A DNA stretch of 64,000 nt from positions 5,394,001-5,458,000 of the forward strand of contig NZ_JADBEM010000001.1 in assembly GCF_014873875.1 (NCBI RefSeq), written 5' to 3'. The notes beneath the pieces were generated by a model, which was not told the origin of the DNA, searched no databases, and worked only from the letters and a program-made list of their open reading frames with translations. The stretch is from Actinopolymorpha pittospori. Its GTDB lineage: Bacteria; Actinomycetota; Actinomycetes; Propionibacteriales; Actinopolymorphaceae. Position 1 is the stretch's first letter, and every line of letters starts with the position of its first letter. Positions 52,686-61,627 of this stretch are shown here, piece by piece. The translations under genes and the position numbers were made by a program.

Positions 52686-53495
52686 ATGACCGCGACTGTC
52701 GGGCAGGTGCTTGCAGATGCCGATGCCGAGCTCTTCTGGGAGCGAGGTTATCTCCGGGTTGCTCAGGTGTTCAGCCAGGAGGAGGCCGGCGAGCTGAAGC
52801 GGGAGCTGGACCGGTTGATTGGCGAGTGGGCCAACCGGGAGTCGGCATGGACGGGGCCATGGCGGCAGGCGTACATGGACCAGGAGACGGAGCGGGCGGG
52901 CAAGTTCGCGGGTATGCACGACCTGCAGTACTACTCGGCCGCTTGGGCACGGGCGATCCTCCATCCGAGGCTGGTAGACGTCTTGGTGAAGGTGCTGGGT
53001 CCGGACGTGGAGTTCCATCACACGACGATGCACGTGAAGGTGCCGGAGACCGGGATGCCGTTCCCGATGCACCAGGACCACCCGTTCTACAAGCATGACG
53101 ACGGCCGATTCATCGATGTGCTCCTGCACCTGGACGACACGAACAGCGAGAACGGCGAGATCCGGTTTCTGGAGGGGTCGCATCGCGGCGGGCCGTTGCA
53201 GCACATCACCGAGACAGCCGAGGGTCCGTGTTCACCGCACCTGCCGGTGGACGAGTATCGACTGGCCGACACCGTGGCGGTGCCGGCGAAGGCCGGTGAC
53301 GTCGTCCTGATGACGATCAACACGGTGCACGGGTCTGACATCAACCGCTCGTCGCAGCCGCGGCGTCTGGTCCGGATGGGCTACCGCCATCCACACAATC
53401 GCCAGACCGCCGGACAGTCCCTCGGGCGGCCCGGCGTCATGGTCGCCGGAAATCGAGAGCGGCGCGAAGGAGATCAACCGTTCCGCACCGAATAG
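52686..53495 (+). CDS. Phytanoyl-CoA dioxygenase (PhyH)-family protein
   Basis: A 269-residue Fe(II)/2-oxoglutarate oxygenase. The iron-binding HxD is in FPMHQDHPFYKHD, the distal His in MTINTVHGSDIN and the 2-oxoglutarate Arg in PRRLVRMGYRH. GGAGG precedes the start; ATG 52686 is preferred, with a GTG three bases before. Of the same family as the gene at 3391 but clearly diverged. Substrate unknown. Confidence 0.88.
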   Translation: MTATVGQVLADADAELFWERGYLRVAQVFSQEEAGELKRELDRLIGEWANRESAWTGPWRQAYMDQETERAGKFAGMHDLQYYSAAWARAILHPRLVDVLVKVLGPDVEFHHTTMHVKVPETGMPFPMHQDHPFYKHDDGRFIDVLLHLDDTNSENGEIRFLEGSHRGGPLQHITETAEGPCSPHLPVDEYRLADTVAVPAKAGDVVLMTINTVHGSDINRSSQPRRLVRMGYRHPHNRQTAGQSLGRPGVMVAGNRERREGDQPFRTE

Positions 53496-53580
53496 CCACC
53501 GGTCCTGGCAGATCCAGCTGTCGGCGCTGTGCCCCCGCTTGCTGTCGTCCGGGCACGCGGGGCGCAGATAGGGTGATCGC

Positions 53581-54360
53581 GTGGAACAGGACGACCGGCT
53601 CCTCCATGCGTCGTCTTTCGGCGCGGCGGCGACCGCATACGCCGAGCACCGACCGGACTATGCGCGGGCCGCGGTGCGCTGGGCGCTCGAGCCCGCGCCC
53701 GGCTTCCGGGTGCTCGACCTCGGCGCCGGAACCGGCAAGCTCACCGCCACGCTCGTTGCGGTGGGCGCCGACGTCACCGCGGTCGAGCCTGACTCGGCGA
53801 TGCTGACCGAGTTGCGCCGTGCACTGCCGGATGTCCGTGCACGGCCGGGTAGCGCCGAGGCGATACCGCTGCCGGACGCGTCCGTCGATGCCGTGCTGGC
53901 CGGCAACGCCATGCACTGGTTCGACATGGCGCTCGCTGGGCCCGAGATCGCCAGGGTCCTGGTGCCGGGCGGCATCCTGGCCGGCCTGTGGAACGTCATG
54001 GACGACCGGGTCGACTGGGTCGCCGGGCTGGCGCAGGTCAGTGGGAGCGCGGCCATTGGCCCGCGTGACACGCCGACCAGTTGGCGCGCCGAGACGGCCG
54101 ACGCACACCTTCCCAAGACTGACGTGGCCGCCCGGTTCGGCGCGCCGGAGCAGGCCGAGTTCCCGCACGGGCAGCGCCGCACCGCCGACTCCCTCGTCGC
54201 GACGCTTGCGACGAGGGCGGGGATGCTGGTCATGCCGGAACAGGAACAAGAGGCCACCCTCGGACGGATCCGCGCCTTCCTTACGAGCAGACCGGAGACC
54301 GCGGACGGCGAGTTCACCGTCCCGATGCTGACCTGCGTGCTGCGCGTCCGGCGGCTGTGA
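53581..54360 (+). CDS. Class I SAM-dependent methyltransferase
   Basis: A 259-residue methyltransferase of the type starting with SFGAAATAYAEHRPDY, with SAM motif I VLDLGAGTGKLTATLVAVG, acidic DVTAVEPDSAML, and AMHWFDMALAGPEIARVLVP after it. Typical of small-molecule methyltransferases in actinobacteria; substrate unknown. GTG 53581. Confidence 0.9.
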   Translation: MEQDDRLLHASSFGAAATAYAEHRPDYARAAVRWALEPAPGFRVLDLGAGTGKLTATLVAVGADVTAVEPDSAMLTELRRALPDVRARPGSAEAIPLPDASVDAVLAGNAMHWFDMALAGPEIARVLVPGGILAGLWNVMDDRVDWVAGLAQVSGSAAIGPRDTPTSWRAETADAHLPKTDVAARFGAPEQAEFPHGQRRTADSLVATLATRAGMLVMPEQEQEATLGRIRAFLTSRPETADGEFTVPMLTCVLRVRRL

Positions 54361-54419
54361 GGGTCGATGACGCAGGACCGCGGCGGCGGTGGGACAGGTC
54401 CTGGCCGGCCTGTTGGTCG

Positions 54420-55376
54420 CTAGGCGTGGGCGGCCAGACGGTGTTCTCGGGGGCTGATGCCACGCACGCGTTTGAAGGCCGTACTCAGGGCGAAGGAGCT
54501 GCCGTAACCGACCTGCTGAGCTACCGCGCCGACAGTGTTGTCCGGATCTCGGAGCAGGTCGGCGGCCAGGGTCAGCCGCCATTCGGTGAGGTAGGACATA
54601 GGCGGTTCGCCGACCAGTTCGGTGAAGCGGCGGGCCAACGCCGCGCGGGACACTCCGGTCCTGGCGGCTAGGGACGCCACGGTCCAAGGCTGGGCCGGGT
54701 TGTTGTGGAGCATCCGCAGGGCTTGGCCCACGACGAGATCACTGTGCGCTCTGTACCAGGCGGGCGCCTGGGCGCGGTGACGGGCGAACCACTCGCGTAA
54801 CGCAGCGATGAGCAGCAGGTCGAGCAGGCGGTCGAGGACAGCTTCCTGACCGGGGTCGTCCTTGACGACCTCGGTGGCGAGCAGCGGAACCAACGGAGAG
54901 TCCCAGGAGTCGCCCGGGACCACCAGGAGCGGCGGTAGTGCGCTCAGGAGCCGCTGGCTGACCTCGCCCTGCATCGTGTAGGTGCCGGTGAGCAGGGTCG
55001 TCGTGCCGTTCGGGCTGTTGCCCCAGGTGCGTACGCCCAGCTCCTGCATCTCGGGGAGCTTCTGCCCGTCCGGGGCGGTGCAGAGCTGGCCGGGATGAAT
55101 GACGACCTGTGGCGTCGTGGCTGGATCGTCGGTGACGGTGTACGGATCTGGGCCACGGATGACTGCCACATCGCCCGGACTGAGCCGTACGTCGGCGCCC
55201 TCGTCGGGAAGGACCCAGCCGTCGCCCCGCACCATGGCCACGACAGTGAGCGGCGCCTGGTCCTCGACCCGTATCGACCAGGGCGGGGTCAGCACTGAGC
55301 GGAGCAGGAACGCCCCCTGCGCACGGGGTCCCCCGAGAAGGCCGACGATCGCATCCACGTAGACGATTAAACACAA
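54420..55376 (-). CDS. AraC-family regulator with cupin-6 domain
   Basis: A 318-residue regulator. The N-terminal half is a cupin-like sensor (SIRVEDQAPLTVVAMVRGDG; VRLSPGDVAVIRGPDPYTV); the C-terminal half carries two helix-turn-helix motifs (WTVASLAARTGVSRAALARR and VAQQVGYGSSFALSTAFKRV). This cupin_6-AraC type often controls adjacent oxidoreductases and is divergent here from an NmrA-like gene 46 bases away. The start may be ATG 55376 or GTG 55358. Confidence 0.9.
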   Translation of the reverse strand: MCLIVYVDAIVGLLGGPRAQGAFLLRSVLTPPWSIRVEDQAPLTVVAMVRGDGWVLPDEGADVRLSPGDVAVIRGPDPYTVTDDPATTPQVVIHPGQLCTAPDGQKLPEMQELGVRTWGNSPNGTTTLLTGTYTMQGEVSQRLLSALPPLLVVPGDSWDSPLVPLLATEVVKDDPGQEAVLDRLLDLLLIAALREWFARHRAQAPAWYRAHSDLVVGQALRMLHNNPAQPWTVASLAARTGVSRAALARRFTELVGEPPMSYLTEWRLTLAADLLRDPDNTVGAVAQQVGYGSSFALSTAFKRVRGISPREHRLAAHA

Positions 55377-55421
55377 GGTTGCGCGCTTCAGCTATGGGGA
55401 GTCTCACGCCGCTGCACTTCA

Positions 55422-56270
55422 ATGATCGGTATGACGAACACGCGAGAGCAGAAGACAATCCTGGCCCTGGGTGGAACGGGCAAGACAGGTCGCCGCATCG
55501 TGGAGCGGTTGCAGGGGAGCGAGGTACCTGTTCGGATCGGCTCCCGATCCGCGAGGCAGCCGTTCGACTGGGCGGACCGGAGGACCTGGGCGCCTGTGCT
55601 GCGGGACGTCGGCGCGGTGTACGTGTCCTACTACCCGGACCTGGCCGCGCCCGGTGCACCAGAGACGGTTGGCGCGTTCACCGAACTCGCGGTGGCGTCG
55701 GGCGTCTCTCGGCTCGTGCTGCTGTCCGGGCGCGGTGAGGAGGAGGCCCGGGCCAGCGAGAAGGTCGTCCAATCGTCAGGGGCCGAGTGGACGATCCTGC
55801 GGTCCAGCTGGTTCAGCCAGAACTTCAGCGAGGACTATCTGCTGGAGCCGGTGCTGGGCGGCGAGGTCGTCCTTCCTGTCGGGGATGTGCCAGAGCCGTT
55901 CGTGGACGCCGACGACATCGCCGACGTGGCCGTGGCAGCCCTGACCGAGGACGGACACTCGGGGCAGGTCTATGAACTGACTGGGCCGCGGCTGCTCACC
56001 TTCGCCGAAGCGGTCGCCGAGATCTCCGCAGCGACCGGCAGGAGCATCGGGTTCGTTCAGGTGTCTCCTGAGGACTATGCGAACGCGCTCGCCGGTGTGG
56101 GCGTCCCTCCTGAGGTCGTCCAACTGCTGACGTACCTGTTCACGACGGTGCTGGACGGACGGAACGCCCATCTGGGCGACGGGGTTCAGCGTGCCTTGGG
56201 CCGAGCGCCCCGGGACTTTGCCGCGTACGCCGCCGGCACCGCCGCCACCGGCGTGTGGGGCAAGGAGTAG
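55422..56270 (+). CDS. NmrA-like NAD(P)-binding protein
   Basis: A 282-residue atypical SDR. KTILALGGTGKTGRRIVERL is the nucleotide-binding site, and EWTILRSSWFSQNFSEDYLL and DADDIADVAVAALTEDGHSG are family features. Probably a quinone or nitro-compound reductase or a redox sensor. ATG 55422, or ATG 55431 three codons later. Likely target of the divergent AraC regulator. Confidence 0.88.
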   Translation: MIGMTNTREQKTILALGGTGKTGRRIVERLQGSEVPVRIGSRSARQPFDWADRRTWAPVLRDVGAVYVSYYPDLAAPGAPETVGAFTELAVASGVSRLVLLSGRGEEEARASEKVVQSSGAEWTILRSSWFSQNFSEDYLLEPVLGGEVVLPVGDVPEPFVDADDIADVAVAALTEDGHSGQVYELTGPRLLTFAEAVAEISAATGRSIGFVQVSPEDYANALAGVGVPPEVVQLLTYLFTTVLDGRNAHLGDGVQRALGRAPRDFAAYAAGTAATGVWGKE

Positions 56271-56274
56271 GACA

Positions 56275-56919
56275 TCAGGAGGCTCGCCCGGAACGGCGCT
56301 CGTCGTCGTCACCGTCAGACAGCGAGCCTGGGTTCGAGGTCGCCAAGCCGGTCAGCCGACCGTCGGCATCGCGGGCGATCAGGCTCTGCAGGATGAGGAC
56401 GCCGGCGCCGACGACCAGTGCGATGTCCGCCACGTTGCCGACGAACCAACCGTTGTAGTCGATGAAGTCGACGACATGTCCTACGCCGAAGCCGGGCGAA
56501 CGGAACAGGCGGTCGAGGAGGTGCGTACACGCGCCACCGAGCGGGAGCCCGAGACCGACCGCCCACCCCAGTGAGCGGGCTCGGGTCGCGAACACACCGA
56601 GCGCGACCACCGCGACTCCCGCGAGGATGGTAAAGATCCACGTTGCGCCAGTGCCGATCGAGAACGCGGCGCCAGCGTTGTAGAGCAGTCGGAGTTCGAG
56701 GAAGTCACCCATCAGCGAGATCGGTGCACGATCGGTGAGAGACGACACCGCCCAGAACTTCGTTGCCTGGTCGACCGCGAGGATCACCGCGGCCACGGCG
56801 AACACGACCACCCGCGGAAAGAGCGCCCCCTGGTGGCCGGAGGGGCTGGAGCCGCGGGCCGGTCCCGAGGTCGCCGGATGGTCTCGCGGATCGGGCGCGG
56901 GAGCGGCGCTGTCTGACAT
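56275..56919 (-). CDS. lspA: Signal peptidase II (lipoprotein)
   Basis: A 214-residue membrane protein with four helices. The LspA motifs are visible: LLYNAGAAFSIG, THLLDRLF, VVDFIDYNGWFVGNVADIAL with the two catalytic aspartates in DR and NVAD regions. It would remove signal peptides from lipoproteins such as the solute-binding proteins here. Unusually, the conserved Asn of the GNLxDR motif is His (THLLDR). A long, acidic C-terminal tail is present. It may be a second copy in the genome. It starts at ATG 56919 and is convergent with the NmrA-like gene, four bases apart. Confidence 0.88.
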   Translation of the reverse strand: MSDSAAPAPDPRDHPATSGPARGSSPSGHQGALFPRVVVFAVAAVILAVDQATKFWAVSSLTDRAPISLMGDFLELRLLYNAGAAFSIGTGATWIFTILAGVAVVALGVFATRARSLGWAVGLGLPLGGACTHLLDRLFRSPGFGVGHVVDFIDYNGWFVGNVADIALVVGAGVLILQSLIARDADGRLTGLATSNPGSLSDGDDDERRSGRAS

Positions 56920-57032
56920 AGTCAGCCAGGGTACGTCGGCAACCGCGGGAGACCCATGCGGCGGGGTCAGTTCGGGAACTCAGGAGCGGCCGAGTGGGCG
57001 GGCGTCGTCGCCGCTCGCCTGAGCTGGAAAGC

Positions 57033-57738
57033 TCATGACAGTGATATGGACGTGACGTCAAGCGAGACGAAGACTGGTTCGGCTTCAGTGGTGTCATCGG
57101 GATTGCGAGCCACCACCCGACGCCGGGTGGGAAAGCTGAAGCCGTCGACGGACACGTGGTCCATGGTGTAGTGAGCCCGCGGGACACCCCCTCGGATATC
57201 GACGTCGTAGTCCTGTCGGCGCAACAGGACGTCCTCAGCACCGAAGTAGAAGGTTTGCACGCGAGAGTGCGTGTCGACGTAGTCGGGGAACTGAACGCGT
57301 AGCCTGCGCCAGGTCTCTCCCTCCTCCTGCCACGGCTCGATCTCGGCAACCTGGAAACCGTCCCAGGTGAACAGGTATGGAGTATTTACATAGTTCCAGA
57401 GCGCAGCCCGCAAAGTACACCGTCTTGAGGTCGTCCCACGGTCTGTCCGGCACGTAGAAACTCTCGGGATCGTCTCGCTCAGCGAGTACCTTACCGTCCT
57501 TATCCCTGATCTCTGCATGGTTGGTTACGAAATGGCCGGTATGACCTTCGCTGCCGAACGGATCCAAGGAACTCTGCGCGGTACGCGTGCTGATGGTGGC
57601 AACGGTGTGGGCGAGGACGCCACTGCTGGCCCAGGGGAGCGTGCCTCCGAATGATGCGGTGAGACTTACCTGCGCGATGTTCCTCCATCGGGCCAGTCCG
57701 CCATGTGCTTCGAGCGCGAGGTTGAGCAGATCCGTCAT
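57033..57738 (-). pseudogene. Frameshifted gene of unknown function
   Basis: Two frames together give one protein of about 234 residues: MTDLLNLALEAHGGLARWRN to DLKTVYFAG in the first, then ALWNYVNTPYLFTWDGFQVA to FVSLDVTSISLS in the second. Dropping one base near 57405 joins them as YFAGALWNYV. The family is a common actinobacterial protein of unknown role starting AHGGLxRW. ATG 57738 follows GGAAGGGAA. Either a recent mutation or a sequencing error. Confidence 0.8.
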
Positions 57739-57997
57739 CGTTTTCCCTTCCGGGGTGACCAGTCGGGGTGTTACGGGAAAGACCGATGGTCCAGCCCTAG
57801 ACGTCGTCGCGGATACGCCCGGCCGATTGCTGACGTTCTGTCGTCGCGCGGTCCAGCTTAGTTCTGGGACCGACAGGACGCGCCTGGTGCGATCTCCTCG
57901 TGAACGCCGAATCGATCGAACAGGCAAAGGCGGAGCTGGGCACGCTGCCGCCTTCGAGCGTGTGCATGGCCACGGTCAGCGCTGACGATCTGTAAGT

Positions 57998-58624
57998 ATG
58001 GCGCATGTCGTGCATGCGGTGATCTTCGACATCGGTGGCGTTCTGGAACGAACCGAAGGAATGCATGTCTGGCTCGACCCGTCGCGGAAACGGCTGGGTA
58101 TGACGGGCGACGAGTTCTCCGCGGCCCTTGGCGCGGCAGATCCTGACAACGGCATCAGCACCGGCCGGTTGAGCCTCGACGACTGGCGCGACAGGTGCGC
58201 TGAAGCTCTGGGCCTATCGTCCGAGCAGGCGGATTCCTTCGTGGCCGACATGTGGGACTGGTATTGCGGCGAGCTGGACGAGGAGCTGATGGCGTACGTC
58301 GCGAACCTTCCGCAGCGCTACCGGACGGCGATCATCAGCAACTCAGGCAGCGGCGCCCGAGAGGTCGAGGAGACCCGCTACGGGTTCTCGACGTACTTCG
58401 ACCCCATCATCTACTCCCACGAGGTCGGACTACTGAAGCCTGATCCGCGCATCTACGCCATCGCCTGTGACCGGCTGCGCCTTGAGCCACACGAGACAGT
58501 CTTCCTCGACGACTCACAGGTCTGCGTCGATGGGGCACGAGCATTCGGGATGCACGGCATACTCCACGAGTCGACTGCGACGTCCATCCGGACCATCGAC
58601 ACCCTGCTCGCGGACTCTTCCTGA
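57998..58624 (+). CDS. HAD-superfamily hydrolase
   Basis: A 208-residue phosphatase-like protein. Motif I is VIFDIGGVLERTEG, where the second Asp is Gly as in the YihX-type branch; motif II is IISNSGSG, and motif III/IV appear at GLLKPDPRIY and VFLDDSQVCVDGA. The lost second Asp suggests a phosphatase of altered or weak activity, or a dehalogenase-like relative. ATG 57998. Confidence 0.88.
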   Translation: MAHVVHAVIFDIGGVLERTEGMHVWLDPSRKRLGMTGDEFSAALGAADPDNGISTGRLSLDDWRDRCAEALGLSSEQADSFVADMWDWYCGELDEELMAYVANLPQRYRTAIISNSGSGAREVEETRYGFSTYFDPIIYSHEVGLLKPDPRIYAIACDRLRLEPHETVFLDDSQVCVDGARAFGMHGILHESTATSIRTIDTLLADSS

Positions 58625-58807
58625 TGGCACGCGAATGGAACGGAGAGCTGGCCGCGGTCGACCTCTCTACCCGTAGGGGCAGGGGCCCCGAACCGCCTGT
58701 GACCACTGACGGGTACCTCCACCTCCCCGACCGGCCGGGATTCGGGGAGGAGCTCGTCCGACGGTCTCGAGAAGGAGTTCCCCTACGGCTGGAGCACTAG
58801 GGTCGCC
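58625..58807 (+). pseudogene. C-terminal remnant of an enolase-superfamily enzyme
   Basis: The frame contains VTTDGYLHLPDRPGFGEEL, the usual C-terminal ending of mandelate racemase/acid-sugar dehydratases. After EELV the family ending is found in another frame (DGLEKEFPYGWST), so there is a frameshift as well. The rest of the gene is missing; no start codon has a ribosome binding site. A relic of a deletion. Confidence 0.65.
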
Positions 58808-58844
58808 CGATACTTGCCCTGCGAGTCGGCCGAGGAGAGACGTG

Positions 58845-59696
58845 ATGCTGCGCGAACCGCTTCGTCTGCGTCAGGAGGAGCGGACCAGGTTGCTTCAGCG
58901 GGTGCGGGTCGCCACTGAGGAGGATGCCCGCGTCGGCGCGGTCTGGCTGCAGGGCTCCTGTGCTCTGGGCGATACCGACGCCCTGAGCGACCTGGACCTG
59001 ACCGTCGTCGTCTCCGATGAAGTAGTGAACGCCGTCGCGGGCAATCCCTCCAGGCCGACGGACTACCGGCAAGTGCTCGACTCGGCGCGTGGTAGGTGGG
59101 TCGCACAGGTCGCCGGACCGCCGCTGCTGCTGTTGGAGGCACCTCAAAACGCCCCCGCAGGCGGTGCCTTCCTGACGTCGTTCATCGCTGGTGAGGCTGG
59201 ACCTCAACAGGTCGACTGGGAATGGCTGCCACAGTCAAGCGCGCGACGTCCACGCGAGTCGCTGCTGCTGTTCGACCGGGCCGGCATCCTCCTCGAAAAC
59301 GAGCCGCCCGAGGTCGGGGAACCTGGCCCGTCGCCGGACCGCACACCATTCGAGGTTGCAGCACACGCAGTCCCCTGGTTCTGGGCCACACTGATGTGGA
59401 ACGCCAAACACGCGGCTCGCTCACCACGCGACACTCACATGCTGATGCTGAGGCAAACCGTGGGTGCCGTACGCGACATCGAGCAGTTCCTGAACCCAGG
59501 CGGGAGGGCACCCGTGGGAGAATCCGTCCTCGAACACCCAGAGGACCGGTGGGGCATCCTGCGCGACCTCAGCGACCGGATGGAACGCCTGATGCCCCGC
59601 CCCTCCATGCTCTTCGCCGACTTCCCATCCGACCTTGCACCACAGGCTCGCCAGTTCCTCCGGCTCGCAGAAGAGGTCATGCACCGGCACGTGTGA
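58845..59696 (+). CDS. Nucleotidyltransferase-domain protein
   Basis: A 283-residue protein with the pol-beta-type motif WLQGSCALGDTDALSDLDLT: GS then DxD for two metals. The second half is helical (ATLMWNAKHAARSPRDTHML) as in kanamycin or lincosamide nucleotidyltransferases and in predicted toxin-antitoxin MNT proteins. Substrate unknown. ATG 58845 follows GAGGAGAGA. No HEPN partner gene is adjacent, so an MNT/HEPN toxin system is not supported. Confidence 0.8.
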   Translation: MLREPLRLRQEERTRLLQRVRVATEEDARVGAVWLQGSCALGDTDALSDLDLTVVVSDEVVNAVAGNPSRPTDYRQVLDSARGRWVAQVAGPPLLLLEAPQNAPAGGAFLTSFIAGEAGPQQVDWEWLPQSSARRPRESLLLFDRAGILLENEPPEVGEPGPSPDRTPFEVAAHAVPWFWATLMWNAKHAARSPRDTHMLMLRQTVGAVRDIEQFLNPGGRAPVGESVLEHPEDRWGILRDLSDRMERLMPRPSMLFADFPSDLAPQARQFLRLAEEVMHRHV

Positions 59697-59935
59697 TGAC
59701 GTCACCCCGGCCGCTCCGGCGCAAGCGACCGACTCCAGGTCGGTCCTGGCTCGTAGCCAGTGGCGTGCAGGCCGCCGGCTCAGTGGGCGCTTCTGCCGTC
59801 GGTCGGACAACTTGTCCCCACCGGGTTCTATGCAGGGCCGCCGAGCTTGCTCGTTCAGGCTTGGGAACAACCTTTGTGACGTTCGGCCGTCCGGCTGTTT
59901 GTTGCGTGCGGGTTGCGCGCCGACTCCGTGGTGCT

Positions 59936-60685
59936 TCAGTCGTCCTGGCCGGAACCTGCGCAGACCAGGTCGCCCGCGCCTGGGCCTTGGAATATGACAC
60001 GGAAGCCCGCGCGGGCGAGTTCGTCTCGCAGTGCGGTGGGTGTCAGGTGGCGGCGGTGAGGCCGGTACCAGGTGCCGTCGATCTCGACCCCATCGTGTCT
60101 CGATCCATCGTTCGGCATTTCTTCGTAGCAGATGCCGGTGGTCGTGTCGTATCGGAAGTCGGGATCGTAGTTGCGCTCCGGCTCGTACATGGCGGTGGAG
60201 ATGAGGTAGTAGCCCTTGCTCTTCAGGCGGGGGCGCACCGCGGTGAAGACGCTAGCTCTGTCGGCGTCGGTAACGATCGATTGAAGGCAGAAGCTGTCGA
60301 CGATGAGGTCGTACCGTTTGCTGACGTGCTCGTTTGCCAGGGCGCACATGTCCTGCACGTCGAAGCTGATGTCTACGCCACGTTCCCGCGCAAACCGCCG
60401 GGCGAGCGTGATCGCCTCCGGGATGAGGTCGATCGCGTTCACCTGGAATCCGCGTGCCGCCAGGAAACAGGCGGCCGGTCCGGTGCCACAACCGTATTCC
60501 AGCACGTCTACCTCCGGCGGCGAGGGCAGGTCGAGGTGCGGAAGAGCGTGTTCGAGGAAGACCCGGTTCGGAAAGGCTTCGAAATCCTGGGGCCGGCCCT
60601 CCTCGAAGAGGTCGCTCCACTGGGTCTTACCCTCCTGCTCGAGCCGCCGATACGCAGCTTCGTGTTCGGCGTAGTAGTACCTCAT
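59936..60685 (-). CDS. Class I SAM-dependent methyltransferase
   Basis: A 249-residue methyltransferase. VLEYGCGTGPAACFLAARG is the SAM-binding motif, followed by VNAIDLIPEAITLARRFA and IVDSFCLQSIVTDADR. A predicted small-molecule enzyme of the type found with tellurite and other detoxification genes; the substrate is not known. ATG 60685 follows GGAGG by eight bases; the longer upstream frame is spurious. Confidence 0.9.
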   Translation of the reverse strand: MRYYYAEHEAAYRRLEQEGKTQWSDLFEEGRPQDFEAFPNRVFLEHALPHLDLPSPPEVDVLEYGCGTGPAACFLAARGFQVNAIDLIPEAITLARRFARERGVDISFDVQDMCALANEHVSKRYDLIVDSFCLQSIVTDADRASVFTAVRPRLKSKGYYLISTAMYEPERNYDPDFRYDTTTGICYEEMPNDGSRHDGVEIDGTWYRPHRRHLTPTALRDELARAGFRVIFQGPGAGDLVCAGSGQDD

Positions 60686-61010
60686 GTAAGACCTCCGCTG
60701 TCGCCGGGCGGACAACCGCTCGTCCCCGTCGTCCTTGCAACCAGCCAGATTGGAGGCCGGAGCGGCGCGGGTCAAGGGACGCGGATCGCGAAGCGACGCC
60801 GCAGGCGCCGTTGAGACGTGGGTTGAGGCGGGGAGGCCGGCGCGGGGCCTCAGCCTTGCATCGACGGCTTTGGCCAGTCCGGGTTGGAGACCGGTCGCGC
60901 AGGAAGCGGCGCCGTCATTTGGTTGCCCGTATGCTGCTCGTCGCACGTCGCGGAACGGCCGTGCCGAGCGGGTCGGGTGGAGGGCGCTAGACCGTGGATG
61001 TTGCTCACGT
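60686..61010. other. Intergenic region
   Basis: 325 bases of divergent spacing between a minus-strand methyltransferase and a plus-strand membrane protein gene. Open frames look like shadows. No RNA or hairpin stood out. Confidence 0.4.
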
Positions 61011-61364
61011 GTGGCGGCGATGGTGGTTCTGTTGCTGGCCGCGTATGTGCTGCTTGATTGGCTGGTTCTGATCTCCATCCGGACCGGCGACAGTGGGGGA
61101 GTGCCGCTGGCGAGGCACGTTGGCGGGGCCCTTGTGGCGACGGGACTGGCATGGCTGGTGTGGCGTCGTAGTCGCGCGGTCTGGGCTCTGCTGCTGGCCT
61201 GGCACGGCGGGTTCGCTCTCTTCCTGTTGGCGACTGCCACAGGTTGGGATGTGCGCGTGAGCGGCTTCGTGTTGCTCAACGCTGTGCAGGTGGCTGCGCT
61301 CCTCTCGCCAGCTGTGCGCCATCACGTGTGGCGCCCGGAGGGGCGGTTGGCGACGACGCAGTGA
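61011..61364 (+). CDS. Small four-helix membrane protein
   Basis: A 117-residue protein with four hydrophobic segments (VVLLLAAYVLLDWLVLISIR; GALVATGLAWLVWRRSRAVW; ALLLAWHGGFALFLLATATG; VSGFVLLNAVQVAALLSPAV) and a basic C-terminus. Unknown function. GTG 61011 is chosen because the first helix begins there; no ribosome binding site is obvious. Confidence 0.6.
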   Translation: MAAMVVLLLAAYVLLDWLVLISIRTGDSGGVPLARHVGGALVATGLAWLVWRRSRAVWALLLAWHGGFALFLLATATGWDVRVSGFVLLNAVQVAALLSPAVRHHVWRPEGRLATTQ

Positions 61365-61384
61365 AAACTGCGATACCGACTCGC

Positions 61385-61558
61385 TCACTCCATGGGCAGC
61401 TTGACCGCGGCGAGCGCGATGCGGCCGGCGACCGTGTAGGCCAGCGCTCCGATCGCGTACATCAGGGCGAGCGTCGGCCACTGCCACTCGGGCCGCATGG
61501 GCAGCGCCAGGAACCACAGGGGTTCCACGTGGTCGGTGAGCTTCATCATGGTCGGCAT
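61385..61558 (-). CDS. Small membrane protein, 57 residues
   Basis: A short frame MPTMMKLTDHVEPLWFLALP continuing with MRPEWQWPTLALMYAIGALA and YTVAGRIALAAVKLPME. Hydrophobic segment in the second half. Its codon use and GC at third positions fit the window. Convergent with the four-helix protein. Likely real but without known relatives. Confidence 0.45.
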   Translation of the reverse strand: MPTMMKLTDHVEPLWFLALPMRPEWQWPTLALMYAIGALAYTVAGRIALAAVKLPME

Positions 61559-61627
61559 ACGGTGACGAGGATGATCTCATGGTGCACAGTCGTTCGCGTT
61601 ACCAACACGGATCGAAGGTAGGACTAC

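Noticed and set aside
58845..59696. MNT/HEPN toxin-antitoxin system
   Set aside because: The nucleotidyltransferase motif is present but there is no adjacent HEPN-domain gene.
59222..60814. Long plus-strand frame across two minus or plus genes
   Set aside because: It spans the nucleotidyltransferase end and the antisense of a methyltransferase and is Arg/Pro-rich, as expected for a shadow.
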